Below the pieces are notes generated by a model. That model did no database searches and was not told the origin of the DNA. It was given only the letters and a program-made list of their open reading frames with translations. Source: an uncultured Muribaculaceae bacterium (GTDB lineage: Bacteria; Bacteroidota; Bacteroidia; Bacteroidales; Muribaculaceae). From it: a DNA stretch of 26,460 nucleotides. Every line of letters starts with the position of its first letter. Position 1 is the first letter of the stretch. The translations under genes and the position numbers were made by a program. The stretch is taken from assembly GCA_934636465.1 (NCBI GenBank), contig CAKUAR010000026.1, positions 1 to 26,460 on the forward strand, in the 5' to 3' direction. Shown here one piece after another: positions 8,831 to 16,356 of this stretch.

Positions 8831-8862
8831 TTTGGATTTATTTAAATCCGAGGCTATATTTG
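8831..8862 (+). promoter_or_regulatory. Consensus Bacteroidota promoter of an orphan plus-strand RNA
   Basis: TTTG (8831-8834), 20 bases, TATATTTG (8855-8862): an exact match to TTTG/TAnnTTTG with ideal spacing. A T-rich tract precedes it. The predicted start is near 8868. No plus-strand protein gene follows until 15949, so this promoter must serve a short or non-coding transcript. Confidence 0.65.
8834..8849. repeat. Palindrome in the promoter spacer, candidate operator
   Basis: GGATTT-ATTT-AAATCC occupies 8834-8849, almost filling the spacer between the two promoter elements. A dimeric DNA-binding protein bound here would block the promoter. No regulator has been identified. Confidence 0.35.
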
Positions 8863-8868
8863 CAACGT

Positions 8869-9309
8869 TTTTTAAGGATATCCCAAGGTTTAAACCCTCT
8901 TAATGAAAAACGAGGATATAGGATGAAAAATAACGAACGAAAAGTTATTGAAGGAGTTTTTTAGTGTGTATTTAAACCCATAATGTCTTTCTTTTTCTGA
9001 TTGCGATTGACCGCTGTGCCGCATGGCACAAATTCTCTTAACAAAGGTAGGTGGTCTGCCTGCATCAGTATTTCTTTATTCACAACTACGACATTGTGAC
9101 ACACTGATTGGTCGAGAGGCTTGGAGTGGCAATACACTGCGGTGTTTCGTTTTTTTTGAGACACCAATTTGCAACTCTTAGACCTCAAACGTTTTGGTAG
9201 ATTACGTGTAATTGTAATCCTGTAATCTGGAAAAAGACTAAACGTATTGGTTTTATTAATTTTTAGACATTAAGCGAAGTCGGCCTGTGAAGGTAAGCTC
9301 CGCTTTTTT
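8869..9309 (+). ncRNA. Candidate structured non-coding RNA of unknown family
   Basis: The region downstream of the 8831 promoter has no protein gene I trust but many stem-loops. TGTGCC/GGCACA (9015-9020 with 9025-9030) closes a GCAT loop. A two-part hairpin pairs ATCAGT/ACTGAT (9064-9069 with 9103-9108) around TCACAA/TTGTGA (9080-9085 with 9094-9099). AGATTAC/GTAATCT pairs near 9201-9230. CTTAATG (8899-8905) is fully complementary to CATTAAG (9268-9274), which would close the whole molecule. Possible 3' ends are a T8 run at 9150-9157 and a hairpin plus T6 at 9272-9309. I see no signature of RNase P RNA, tmRNA or SRP RNA. 6S RNA or a family-specific sRNA remains possible. The 5' part also contains two overlapping mini-ORFs (8903-8926, 8923-8964). 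A minus-strand ORF (8961-9188) is open but unsupported. Confidence 0.4.
9272..9309 (+). terminator. Probable terminator of the orphan RNA
   Basis: AAGCGAAG (9272-9279) pairs with CTCCGCTT (9298-9305) apart from one mismatch, with a smaller CCT/AGG pairing inside, followed by a T6 run (9304-9309). Confidence 0.4.
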
Positions 9310-9378
9310 GGTGTCGCCACCATTCCGTCACAGCCGGCTCCATAGTGTCTATGAGGTATGCCAGCAGCCCTATTTTCC

Positions 9379-9414
9379 ACAAATCACTGAACGAAATGGC
9401 TACAAATCACCGAA
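9379..9414. repeat. Short direct repeat ACAAATCAC(T/C)GAA
   Basis: ACAAATCACTGAA at 9379-9391 recurs as ACAAATCACCGAA at 9402-9414, 12 of 13 identical and 23 bases apart, in the intergenic stretch before the terminator. Role unknown. Confidence 0.3.
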
Positions 9415-9432
9415 TAGATTAGGTAATAGTGT

Positions 9433-9489
9433 GAAAAACAACCCTCAAGAGTGCCGGAACTGACGGCTTCACTTGAGGGCTGCTTTTTT
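9433..9489. terminator. Bidirectional terminator after the phosphatase operon
   Basis: CCCTCAAG (9442-9449) pairs with CTTGAGGG (9472-9479), with an inner CCG/CGG pairing. A T6 run (9484-9489) follows on the plus strand and TTGTTTTTC on the minus strand. It can end the 13716-9554 operon and any plus-strand read-through from the orphan RNA. Confidence 0.75.
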
Positions 9490-9553
9490 GTTTAGGCTGG
9501 CTGTTGCTTGGTTTCATGCAACCAGCTTGCAAATTTATATATGCGCTGAAAAA

Positions 9554-10837
9554 TCAGTCGATTTGCGGCTTGGCAGCTATTTTCTTGAGGAAATAGTCGC
9601 GCACGTCGCGCCAGTGATAATATGGGGCAACATTGGTCTTGACAGGCAGAGTGGCTTCGTGCTCGTTGAGCAGCACTTTCACGAGCACGTCGTTGCTGCC
9701 CTTTTTGCGATAATAAATCATCTGTATGTTGCAGCCCATAGGGAATATTTTGTAGGCTTGCCAGTTGTTTGCCACTTGCTCAAGGTCGCTTGTTTGGTAG
9801 TCTGCTCCGTTGAGCCCCATGAGGCATGCCAGCGGCAGAAGCACCGATTCGTGGCCAAAGCGCAGGTCGGCGCAATATTTTCCACTGGCTATTGCTTTGT
9901 CGGCGCAATCAATAATGTTGTTGAGCAGGTTCACCTGGTTGTAGTCGATGCGGCAGTGCGTGAGCGGAGTCTCGCCCGACAAGATGTACCACTTGGCGTT
10001 GTTCACAGCCCACACGTTATAGATGTCGTCGGCGGAGAACAAGTCATAGAAGTTCACTTTCTCAAACTGGTGGTGGCTCTGCATGTTGCCAGTCACATCG
10101 AATAACTTGGTCATCAGTTCTGTGCCGTTGATGTTGGCGTTAGCCCAGTTGACGTCGGTAAACAGCTTGGCAAACATGCCTTCGGGGTGAATGTGGTTGC
10201 GCTGGAATGTGAGCAGCAGTGGCGACATGGCACTGCGCCACTTGCCCACCACTGGGTCGTCATAGTTCATGTAGTGCATGTCGGTCTGGCTGGCGTCGGT
10301 GTGAATGTCGAGATAGGGGTTGAGCGACTTGAGCATGTCGGTCTCATTCTGCATAGAGAGTATGCAGCGAATCACGATGGTGGAACGCGCGTCAATGCGC
10401 TTGCCGTTGCCGGCAAACACTTCGGGGAAGTTGCGGAACATGCGGCGTGCTATGCCTTGATGCTGCTCTGCGCCTATGTCGCTCAGTTCGCCCAAGCGGT
10501 TGGTTGCAGCTGTGCGCACCATGCGCAGCGTGTCGAGCACCTGTTTGCCGCGCAGCGTGAGCTTGCCGGCTTTTTCTGCTATCTCGAGCTGCTCCACAGG
10601 CACGTTATATTGCGACGGCGATATGAGCCAACGGCTGCCGTGACGGCCGTAGTGGTTGATGTAGAAAGCCTTGTAGCCAGCCGGTGCTGGTGTGAGCTTG
10701 GGCAGATTGTTGTCGGGATAGGCAACATAGTTGTTGGCACTGAGCCTTGGGTTGGCTTTGAAGTCCTCTTTTGGAGTGCCTGCCGTCACGGCGAGTGCGG
10801 TGACGAGGCAAAGCAGTAGTAATGTGATATTTCTCAT
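9554..10837 (-). CDS. Secreted histidine acid phosphatase family protein (paralogue 2, HE type)
   Basis: A 427-residue protein with a signal peptide (MRNITLLLLCLVTALAVTAG). It is a member of the two-domain histidine phosphatase superfamily: the phosphohistidine motif is RHGSR with His66, and the second motif is LRFGHES at His329-Glu330. The family removes phosphate from esters such as phytate and other inositol or sugar phosphates. The acid/base position is Glu here and Asp in the upstream paralogue. The start ATG overlaps the upstream stop in ATGA (10834-10837), so the pair is translationally coupled. The two proteins are alike over their whole length (shared blocks include ARRMFRNFPEVFAGNGK and KSLNPYLDIHTDAS), indicating tandem duplication. 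Exact substrate unknown. Confidence 0.85.
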   Translation of the reverse strand: MRNITLLLLCLVTALAVTAGTPKEDFKANPRLSANNYVAYPDNNLPKLTPAPAGYKAFYINHYGRHGSRWLISPSQYNVPVEQLEIAEKAGKLTLRGKQVLDTLRMVRTAATNRLGELSDIGAEQHQGIARRMFRNFPEVFAGNGKRIDARSTIVIRCILSMQNETDMLKSLNPYLDIHTDASQTDMHYMNYDDPVVGKWRSAMSPLLLTFQRNHIHPEGMFAKLFTDVNWANANINGTELMTKLFDVTGNMQSHHQFEKVNFYDLFSADDIYNVWAVNNAKWYILSGETPLTHCRIDYNQVNLLNNIIDCADKAIASGKYCADLRFGHESVLLPLACLMGLNGADYQTSDLEQVANNWQAYKIFPMGCNIQMIYYRKKGSNDVLVKVLLNEHEATLPVKTNVAPYYHWRDVRDYFLKKIAAKPQID

Positions 10838-12138
10838 AATTGGTTAAATGATTTTTCGAGTTTTGTGAGTTTTGAGATGTAGTAGGCACGCACGTCGCTC
10901 CAGTGATAGTATGGTGCCATGTCGGTCTTAACCGGCAGTGTGGCCTCATGCTCGTTGAGCAAGGCTTTCACCAGTGTGTCGCTGCTGCCGCGCTTGCGGT
11001 AGAAGACGAGTTGGATGTTGCTTGCCATGGGGTAGATGCAGTAGTTGTGCCAGTGGTTGCTCACTTGCTCAAGGCCGCTCACGGCAACGCCGCAGCTGTC
11101 GAGCTCGAGCAGGCACGCGAGAGGGCCGACCACCATGTCGTGGCCAAACCGCAAGTCGGCGCAAAATTCGCCACCGGCTATGGCCTTATCGGCATCGGCA
11201 ATGATTTTGTGCAAAAGCGGTGCGCGTGAGTAGGGCATCAGCCCTTTGGTGACCGGTGCGTTGCCAAACAACGTGTATGCGCTCACATTCTCAGCATCCC
11301 ACAGCGCATATATCTCATCGTCGGTGAACAGGTCGTAGAGGTCGATCGGGTCGTCCTGGTTCTGCTGAATCGAGGCGATGGCAAACATGTCACGCATCAT
11401 GATGCTGCCGGAGATGCTGTCGTGCGCATAGGTGGAGTCGCTTATGAGCCGAGCCACAAATTTGTCGTGGCTGGTGTGGGCTGCGGTGTAGGCTGTGACG
11501 GCGCTGTGGGCGAGGGTGCTTACCTTGCTCATGCCGGACGTGCCGTACATCATGTAGCCCATGTCGGCCTGGCTGGCATCGGTGTGTATGTCGAGGTAGG
11601 GGTTGAGCGACTTGAGCGTGCCCGTTTCGTTGGTCATCGACAAGACACAGCGCGGGTACACTGTGGAGCGTGCCTGCAATTTCTTGCCGTTGCCGGCAAA
11701 CACTTCGGGGAAGTTGCGGAACATGCGGCGTGCTATGCCCTGATGCTGCCTTGCCCCGAGTGCGGTGAGGTCGCCTGCGCGTCCATCGGCGCGTCGGGCT
11801 ATCTCGCGAAGCCTCGACAGGGCACTCTTGCCAAGGCTGGTGAGGAAGTTGTGCCGGTTGGCGCGTTCAAGCGAAGCCAAAGGTTCACGGTAGTTGTCGA
11901 AATAGCGGCTGCCGTGCCGGCCATAGTGGCTGATGTAGAATGGGCGGTAGCCTGCCGGAGCAGGCGTGAGCCGTGGCAGATCGGCATCGGGATAGGCGAC
12001 AGAGCCGCTCGCGCTGAGCTTTGGGTTGGCCTTAATGTCGCTGCGCGGAGAGCCTGCCCACGACAATGCCGACATGGCAACCACGGCAATGGCCGTGATT
12101 GCTGTCCTTAGTGCTGCTGTGTGTGTGAGCCGTGACAT
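10834..12138 (-). CDS. Secreted histidine acid phosphatase family protein (paralogue 1, HD type)
   Basis: A 434-residue protein whose hydrophobic signal segment lies within residues 9-28. The active-site motif is HYGRHGSRYF with His75, and the second motif is LRFGHDMVVG with His333-Asp334, the HD pair typical of phytase-like histidine acid phosphatases. It lies second in the operon, 30 bases after the GH109-like gene, and overlaps the next paralogue by four bases. It is more GC-rich and Ala-rich than its sister copy. Predicted to act in the periplasm or outside the cell, releasing phosphate from organic phosphates; phytate is possible but not shown. Confidence 0.85.
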   Translation of the reverse strand: MSRLTHTAALRTAITAIAVVAMSALSWAGSPRSDIKANPKLSASGSVAYPDADLPRLTPAPAGYRPFYISHYGRHGSRYFDNYREPLASLERANRHNFLTSLGKSALSRLREIARRADGRAGDLTALGARQHQGIARRMFRNFPEVFAGNGKKLQARSTVYPRCVLSMTNETGTLKSLNPYLDIHTDASQADMGYMMYGTSGMSKVSTLAHSAVTAYTAAHTSHDKFVARLISDSTYAHDSISGSIMMRDMFAIASIQQNQDDPIDLYDLFTDDEIYALWDAENVSAYTLFGNAPVTKGLMPYSRAPLLHKIIADADKAIAGGEFCADLRFGHDMVVGPLACLLELDSCGVAVSGLEQVSNHWHNYCIYPMASNIQLVFYRKRGSSDTLVKALLNEHEATLPVKTDMAPYYHWSDVRAYYISKLTKLEKSFNQL

Positions 12139-12168
12139 GATGATGCGGAGAGCGTGAATGATGATGTG

Positions 12169-13716
12169 TTATTTGTTTTCGAGTTTCTTCCATGCCTCGG
12201 CACCCTTGGCCTTGAGCTGGCGTGTGAATTCCTCAGAAGCCTTGTCGACTTGTTCTTCCTCGGCTTGTGGGGCAAATGCGTGCGAGAACCCCTTTACCTC
12301 GTTCCAGTGTCCGCGTGTGAAGTCGGGTATCTGCACCGGCATGTTGCCGTGGTCCATCGACAGAGAGCCGAGCTCGGCAAGGCAGCACCACTCAGCAAGG
12401 TCGTAGATGTCGATGTCGAGCGGCAGGCCGTGTTGCAGACAGTAGACAAGGCGTGCGTCCATAATATAGTCCATGCCGCCGTGTCCGCCAACTTTGCGGG
12501 CTTTCTCCTCGTGGCGCGACACGATTGGGCTGCGGTATTTGTTGACGAGCTGTGTGGCTGCATCAGACGGCAGGAAACTGTGCCCAGCCTGGTAGCCGTC
12601 GGCTTTGATGCCTGTGAGAGCCATTTTCTCCTTGTTGAGGCAGTAGCCCTCGATTGGGTATTTGTTGGCGAAGCCGCTGGAGCCTGTGAGCTGGTACATG
12701 CGGCTGTAGGGCTGCGGCGACAGCGTGTTGTGCTGAATTTCAATCACTTTGTCGCCGGCTGTGCGTATGAGCGTGGTTGTGTGCTCACCGTTGCGGAAAC
12801 TCTCGCATGGCTTGCCGGTGTATTTCTCCACCCATTTAGGGCCGTTGACTGGTTTGGTGTCCATGGCCACGAGGGTAGCCATGCGGTCGCCGCGGTGAAT
12901 GTTGAGCAGTTGGGCTATAGGGCCGAGGCCGTGAGTGGGATAGATGTCGCCGCGGAAGTTCTGGTTGTAGCGCAGGCGCCAGCCCAGCAGGTCGTCTTTA
13001 TCTTTGCGCCAATATGTGTCCCAGTTCTCGTCGAGGTTGTGCAGATAAGCACCCTGCACGTGCAGCACTTCGCCAAACAGGCCTTGCTGTGCCATGTTAA
13101 GCGTGTTGAGCTCAAAGAAGTCGTAGCAGCAGTTTTCGAGCAGGGTGCAGTGCAGACGCTTTGTCTCGGCAAGGTTGATGAGTTCCCAAATTTGGGTGAG
13201 GTCCATGGCCGACGGCACTTCGATGGCCACGTTTTTGCCGTTTTCGAGAGCGCATTTGGCTATCTCGAAGTGATGCTCCCAGTCGGTGCAGATGTAGATG
13301 AGGTCGATGTCGGGGCGGCGGCACATGTCTTTGTAGCCATATTCGCCAGAGTAGGTGTCGGCCGGCGGCATGCTCATGGGTTTGAGTATGTTGTTGTTGG
13401 CGGCATCGGCGCGCTGCTGCTCATAGTCGCACAGAGCCTTGATTTCTATTCCGTTGATTTGGCACCAGCGGTTCACGGCTCCAGTGCCGCGCCAGCCGAG
13501 GCCGGCAAATCCCACGCGCACCACGTTGATTTTTGGAACGGTGAGCTTTATGGCGTCTTTTTGGCCTTGCGGACGCTTGGGCACTTTGGTGATGATAGTG
13601 CCGTTTTTAATTTTGTATGACCAGTTGAACTGTGCCCTGTCGTGTGCATAGGCTGCTGATGCTGCCATAGTTGCAATCAATACGAGGACAAACAAACGGA
13701 AAATGTTTTTTTTCAT
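12169..13716 (-). CDS. Exported Gfo/Idh/MocA-fold protein, GH109-like
   Basis: A 515-residue protein with a signal peptide (MKKNIFRLFVLVLIATMAAS). The NAD-binding Rossmann motif is at residues ~66-78 (VRVGFAGLGWRGTGAV). Next come the acidic strand end ALCDYE and the segment YICTDWEHHFEIAKCAL. The usual EKP of Gfo/Idh/MocA dehydrogenases is replaced by EVP (VAIEVPSAMD), as in GH109 glycosidases, which use bound NAD+ to hydrolyse alpha-N-acetylgalactosaminides. I therefore favour a GH109-type glycosidase, but a related oxidoreductase of other sugars is possible. It is the first gene of an operon with two secreted phosphatases, suggesting use of a phosphorylated or host-derived glycan (inference). 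Confidence 0.8.
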   Translation of the reverse strand: MKKNIFRLFVLVLIATMAASAAYAHDRAQFNWSYKIKNGTIITKVPKRPQGQKDAIKLTVPKINVVRVGFAGLGWRGTGAVNRWCQINGIEIKALCDYEQQRADAANNNILKPMSMPPADTYSGEYGYKDMCRRPDIDLIYICTDWEHHFEIAKCALENGKNVAIEVPSAMDLTQIWELINLAETKRLHCTLLENCCYDFFELNTLNMAQQGLFGEVLHVQGAYLHNLDENWDTYWRKDKDDLLGWRLRYNQNFRGDIYPTHGLGPIAQLLNIHRGDRMATLVAMDTKPVNGPKWVEKYTGKPCESFRNGEHTTTLIRTAGDKVIEIQHNTLSPQPYSRMYQLTGSSGFANKYPIEGYCLNKEKMALTGIKADGYQAGHSFLPSDAATQLVNKYRSPIVSRHEEKARKVGGHGGMDYIMDARLVYCLQHGLPLDIDIYDLAEWCCLAELGSLSMDHGNMPVQIPDFTRGHWNEVKGFSHAFAPQAEEEQVDKASEEFTRQLKAKGAEAWKKLENK

Positions 13717-13818
13717 TGTTGTATTGCTTTGTGATGTTTGTTAACAGAATTGATGTTGGTAATTCGTAGCTTTGTGTGGAGAAACATATGCTAAGTTCAC
13801 CATAATTTCGCAAGTATG

Positions 13819-13848
13819 CAAATATAGTCGCCCAAAAACACCCACAAA
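13819..13848 (-). promoter_or_regulatory. Promoter of the GH109-like/phosphatase operon
   Basis: On the minus strand: TTTG (13848-13845), 18 bases, then TATATTTG (13826-13819), an exact TAnnTTTG. The predicted start near 13812 leaves a leader of about 95 bases. Confidence 0.55.
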
Positions 13849-13886
13849 AAGCAACAGAAGCGATGGCCATGGGCTGCGAATCACGG

Positions 13887-15026
13887 CTATCGTAATAGAA
13901 ACAGACCGCTTAGTCCCCAGTAAACCATGCCTGCGGAGGTTGCTACAGCCAGTGCCAGCATCACGAGCTGCTGTGTCAGGGTCAAGTTTACCCTGATGTA
14001 ATTGAAGTCGGCAAACTCTTTGCGCTTCCACAATGTGTAATTCTCTTTTAGCCAGCTGAGGTAAGCCATCATGTCGAGAGTCTTGTGTTCTCTGAACCAG
14101 GCTTCTGTTTTCACTTCAAGCGTTGGTTCGTCGGCCCATGACCAAGCCCTCGCCCAAACTACGGTGTTGTTGCTCAAGCCGAGGCATACCACAAACTCGT
14201 TTTTGTTGCCGCCAGTCCAGTAGGCACGTTGCTTGTCAGCTATTGTAATGTCGCTGTGGTCGGCGTCAAAGAGTAATACAAACAGCCGCATTTCGTTGTC
14301 GGGAGCCCACATGGCATTAAAACGGTCGTAGGCGCGTATCACATCGTGGTCAACTGTGAATTCGTCAGAAATTATGGCGTGTTGGTTCCAGCCGTCGAAC
14401 TCTGGATATTTGAGCAAACCAAGCCTTATTGTGTCGGCTTTTTCGAGATGCTCGAAGCGGAATATGGAGTTTGAGTTCTTCACGCGGTTGGTGTATGTGT
14501 GTGTTGCGGTGATGGGTATCATGCGCAAAAATCTCGATGCTGCATCGTCGTTTATCACATCGTTGTAGCAAAAGTGACAACCAAATCTCACGCCGCCCAC
14601 TATGTCGGAGTCGCACCACGAGTCATTTTGTTGTGTGGCACCCCATCTGCTTGCTATCGTCCAAAAGGTGCTGCTGTCGAGATTTATTTGTTTGCCTACG
14701 GTGGGAATGGCATAGTAAAGTGGAGGGTGATGCACATGGCGAGTTTTCTCCACGGTGCGGGTGTTGCCTTTGGAGTCAGTCTCGGTTTCAGTGTAGTGTT
14801 CTATTTCGGTCCAGGCTGCCTCATATTGCACAATGGCCATGTAGCCGCCCAGAAACTCCTCACTGGTGGTGCGGTAGCGATACATGCGCCAGTGTGCAAA
14901 TCCGGTGACAATCCATGCCGGTATTGCCACAAGTGCATACACAAACCAGTCTTCAAGTGCATAGCCATAGCCAAAGTAAAGCAGCAGGCATGCCACAAGC
15001 GGAATGAGGTAGCAGACAACAATCAT
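13887..15026 (-). CDS. Membrane protein of unknown function
   Basis: A 379-residue protein that I do not recognise. The N-terminus holds two hydrophobic helices (residues ~2-20 and ~27-45), followed by a long soluble part rich in aromatic and charged residues, and a C-terminal helix (~355-378, starting LTQQLVMLALAVATSAGMVY). The soluble part has a Cys pair, FGCHFC, and otherwise no catalytic motif I can name. The gene lies 39 bases after a LemA-family gene in the same direction, so the two probably form an operon. LemA proteins often neighbour membrane proteins of unknown role, in keeping with a shared envelope function. A weak hairpin (13863-13891) overlaps its stop codon. Confidence 0.75.
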   Translation of the reverse strand: MIVVCYLIPLVACLLLYFGYGYALEDWFVYALVAIPAWIVTGFAHWRMYRYRTTSEEFLGGYMAIVQYEAAWTEIEHYTETETDSKGNTRTVEKTRHVHHPPLYYAIPTVGKQINLDSSTFWTIASRWGATQQNDSWCDSDIVGGVRFGCHFCYNDVINDDAASRFLRMIPITATHTYTNRVKNSNSIFRFEHLEKADTIRLGLLKYPEFDGWNQHAIISDEFTVDHDVIRAYDRFNAMWAPDNEMRLFVLLFDADHSDITIADKQRAYWTGGNKNEFVVCLGLSNNTVVWARAWSWADEPTLEVKTEAWFREHKTLDMMAYLSWLKENYTLWKRKEFADFNYIRVNLTLTQQLVMLALAVATSAGMVYWGLSGLFLLR

Positions 15027-15065
15027 AGTCGTTAAAAGGGGAAAGAAAAAGAAGAATGTGTCTGC

Positions 15066-15599
15066 TTATTTGTTGAACGACAGTACTGTGTCGTCTATGC
15101 CAGTGTGCATAACGTCATTGGTGGCGGTTGAAGCTATAACCACGTAGTCTATTGGCGACTTGTTGCTTATAAACCAGCGAGATGGGTATTGCTCAATGAG
15201 CGCGGCACGCATGTTGATTATGTCGAGCATGCGGGTTTGAGCAGTGTTGAACGCCTCGCGTTGTACCTCAATAGATTGCATGAGGTCGGCATAAAGCGTG
15301 GTGTCGAAATTAGGATTTTGTTCTTGAATCCATTTCATCATCTCATTGTTGTTGCCGGAGTAGCGTCCTGCTATCAAGTCGGGGTAAATTTTCTCAAAAG
15401 CGTCGCGGTATTCAGAAGCCACATTGGCTTTTTCTTGGATTATCTTGAACATCTTGTCGTGAACAGACTTGATTTTGCCCCTTTGAGCCTCTGCTTCTTT
15501 ACGCAACGAGATTTCTTTGTTGTTGTAAGAGAAAAACATCATCACGCCTATTATCACGATTAGCGCTACGACACCCCAGATGATAAAATTTGTTTCCAT
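15066..15599 (-). CDS. LemA family protein
   Basis: A 177-residue protein with an N-terminal membrane helix (residues ~6-25, IIWGVVALIVIIGVMMFF) followed by a predominantly helical domain. The pattern of LemA proteins is visible: polar helices with EAQRGKIKSVHDKMFKIIQEKA, then a middle segment, then AFNTAQTRMLDIINMRAALIEQ and a Pro/Ser/Trp-Phe turn. LemA proteins are membrane-anchored helical bundles with no established enzymatic activity. First gene of a probable two-gene operon with the 13887-15026 membrane protein. A weak promoter-like TAATTTCG lies upstream on this strand, one base off consensus. Confidence 0.75.
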   Translation of the reverse strand: METNFIIWGVVALIVIIGVMMFFSYNNKEISLRKEAEAQRGKIKSVHDKMFKIIQEKANVASEYRDAFEKIYPDLIAGRYSGNNNEMMKWIQEQNPNFDTTLYADLMQSIEVQREAFNTAQTRMLDIINMRAALIEQYPSRWFISNKSPIDYVVIASTATNDVMHTGIDDTVLSFNK

Positions 15600-15846
15600 A
15601 AGTTGAAAAAATATTGTGTTATTGTTTGTCTTGCAATGTTGATGTGCGTTGACAATTGTTTTTTTGATTGCGACACGAAATTAGTGAATTCCGCGTTTTG
15701 CAGCAAGTTAATGGTTCGATAAAGCACCAACTCACTGCATTAATTCATCTTTCAAATATTGTGCCAAATTACTTCGCCACCAAATCGCGGTTAACTCACT
15801 CAAAGGAAAAACAATATTCAAAAAAAGAAGTGAACCTCTTTTTGGA
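15600..15846. other. Divergent intergenic region, no gene seen
   Basis: This AT-rich stretch separates the minus-strand LemA unit from the plus-strand DUF1573 cluster. Apart from promoter-like elements and the short inverted repeat AAAAAGA/TCTTTTT around 15823-15844, I see no gene. The direct repeats just downstream are listed separately. Confidence 0.5.
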
Positions 15847-15887
15847 TGTACATTCAAAATGGAAGTGCAAAATTTGTGTACATTCAA
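15847..15887. repeat. Direct repeats TGTACATTCAA, candidate regulator sites
   Basis: TGTACATTCAA occurs at 15847-15857 and again, identical, at 15877-15887. The copies are exactly 30 bases apart (about three helical turns) and 35-75 bases upstream of the promoter of the DUF1573 gene. Confidence 0.4.
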
Positions 15888-15921
15888 GAGAAACGTGAAA
15901 GAATAAGTGGAGAAAATATTG

Positions 15922-15945
15922 TATTTTTGCTGATTAAAGGAGATT
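15922..15945 (+). promoter_or_regulatory. Promoter -7 element and ribosome binding site of the DUF1573 cluster
   Basis: TATTTTTG (15922-15929) is an exact TAnnTTTG; the matching upstream TTTG is not clear, which suggests dependence on an activator. AAAGGAGA (15936-15943) lies just before the ATG at 15949 and is a stronger Shine-Dalgarno sequence than is usual in this group. Confidence 0.45.
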
Positions 15946-15948
15946 AAA

Positions 15949-16347
15949 ATGCAAAAGCAGATGAAGCGAATATTAAGCATGGCAGTGGCTTTAGCTCTTG
16001 GCATGGCAGCAAATGCCGCCAACGACTACGCTCAGGCAACATTTGCCGTGCGCAGCCATGATTTTGGTTACATAAAGGAAGCCAAAGGCCCAGTGTCGCA
16101 CACATTTGAGTTTGAAAACACTGGCAACAAGCCGCTTATCATAGTTTCTACTACCACAGAGTGCGGCTGCACCAGGCCTGAATATCCCACAAAGCCCATC
16201 AAGCCAGGCAAAAAAGGCAAGGTGAAAGTGACGTTCAGCCCGATAGGTCGCCCGGGGGCATTTGTCAAGACCATAAAAGTGAGGACAAACGGCAAGGAGA
16301 AGACCACGGTGCTTGTGATAAAAGGCTCGGTGATACCTAAAAAGTAG
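15949..16347 (+). CDS. Secreted DUF1573 domain protein, single domain
   Basis: A 132-residue protein with a signal peptide (ILSMAVALALGMAANA, cleavage near residue 24). A single DUF1573 immunoglobulin-like domain fills the rest: FAVRSHDFGYIKE, then HTFEFENTGNKPLII, the conserved Cys pair in TECGCTRPEYP, then KPGKKGKVKVTF and a final VRTNGKEKTTVLVIKG. These domains are common in Bacteroidota and have no defined activity; the CGC motif may bind metal or form a disulfide. The gene starts a plus-strand cluster; a second DUF1573 gene follows 9 bases later. Confidence 0.85.
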   Translation: MQKQMKRILSMAVALALGMAANAANDYAQATFAVRSHDFGYIKEAKGPVSHTFEFENTGNKPLIIVSTTTECGCTRPEYPTKPIKPGKKGKVKVTFSPIGRPGAFVKTIKVRTNGKEKTTVLVIKGSVIPKK

Positions 16348-16356
16348 GCGGGAGGC

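Noticed and set aside
8961..9188. 75-residue minus-strand ORF in the orphan RNA region
   Set aside because: No recognisable family, no promoter on that strand nearby, and the same bases form strong stem-loops downstream of a plus-strand promoter.
8869..9309. Identification of the orphan RNA as RNase P RNA, tmRNA or SRP RNA
   Set aside because: The GAGGAAAGTC signature of RNase P, the tmRNA tag frame and CCA end, and the SRP core loop were all looked for and not found.
15847..15887. TGTACATTCAA repeats as the start of a CRISPR array
   Set aside because: Only two 11-base copies occur, with a 19-base interval and no cas gene; they look like regulator sites.
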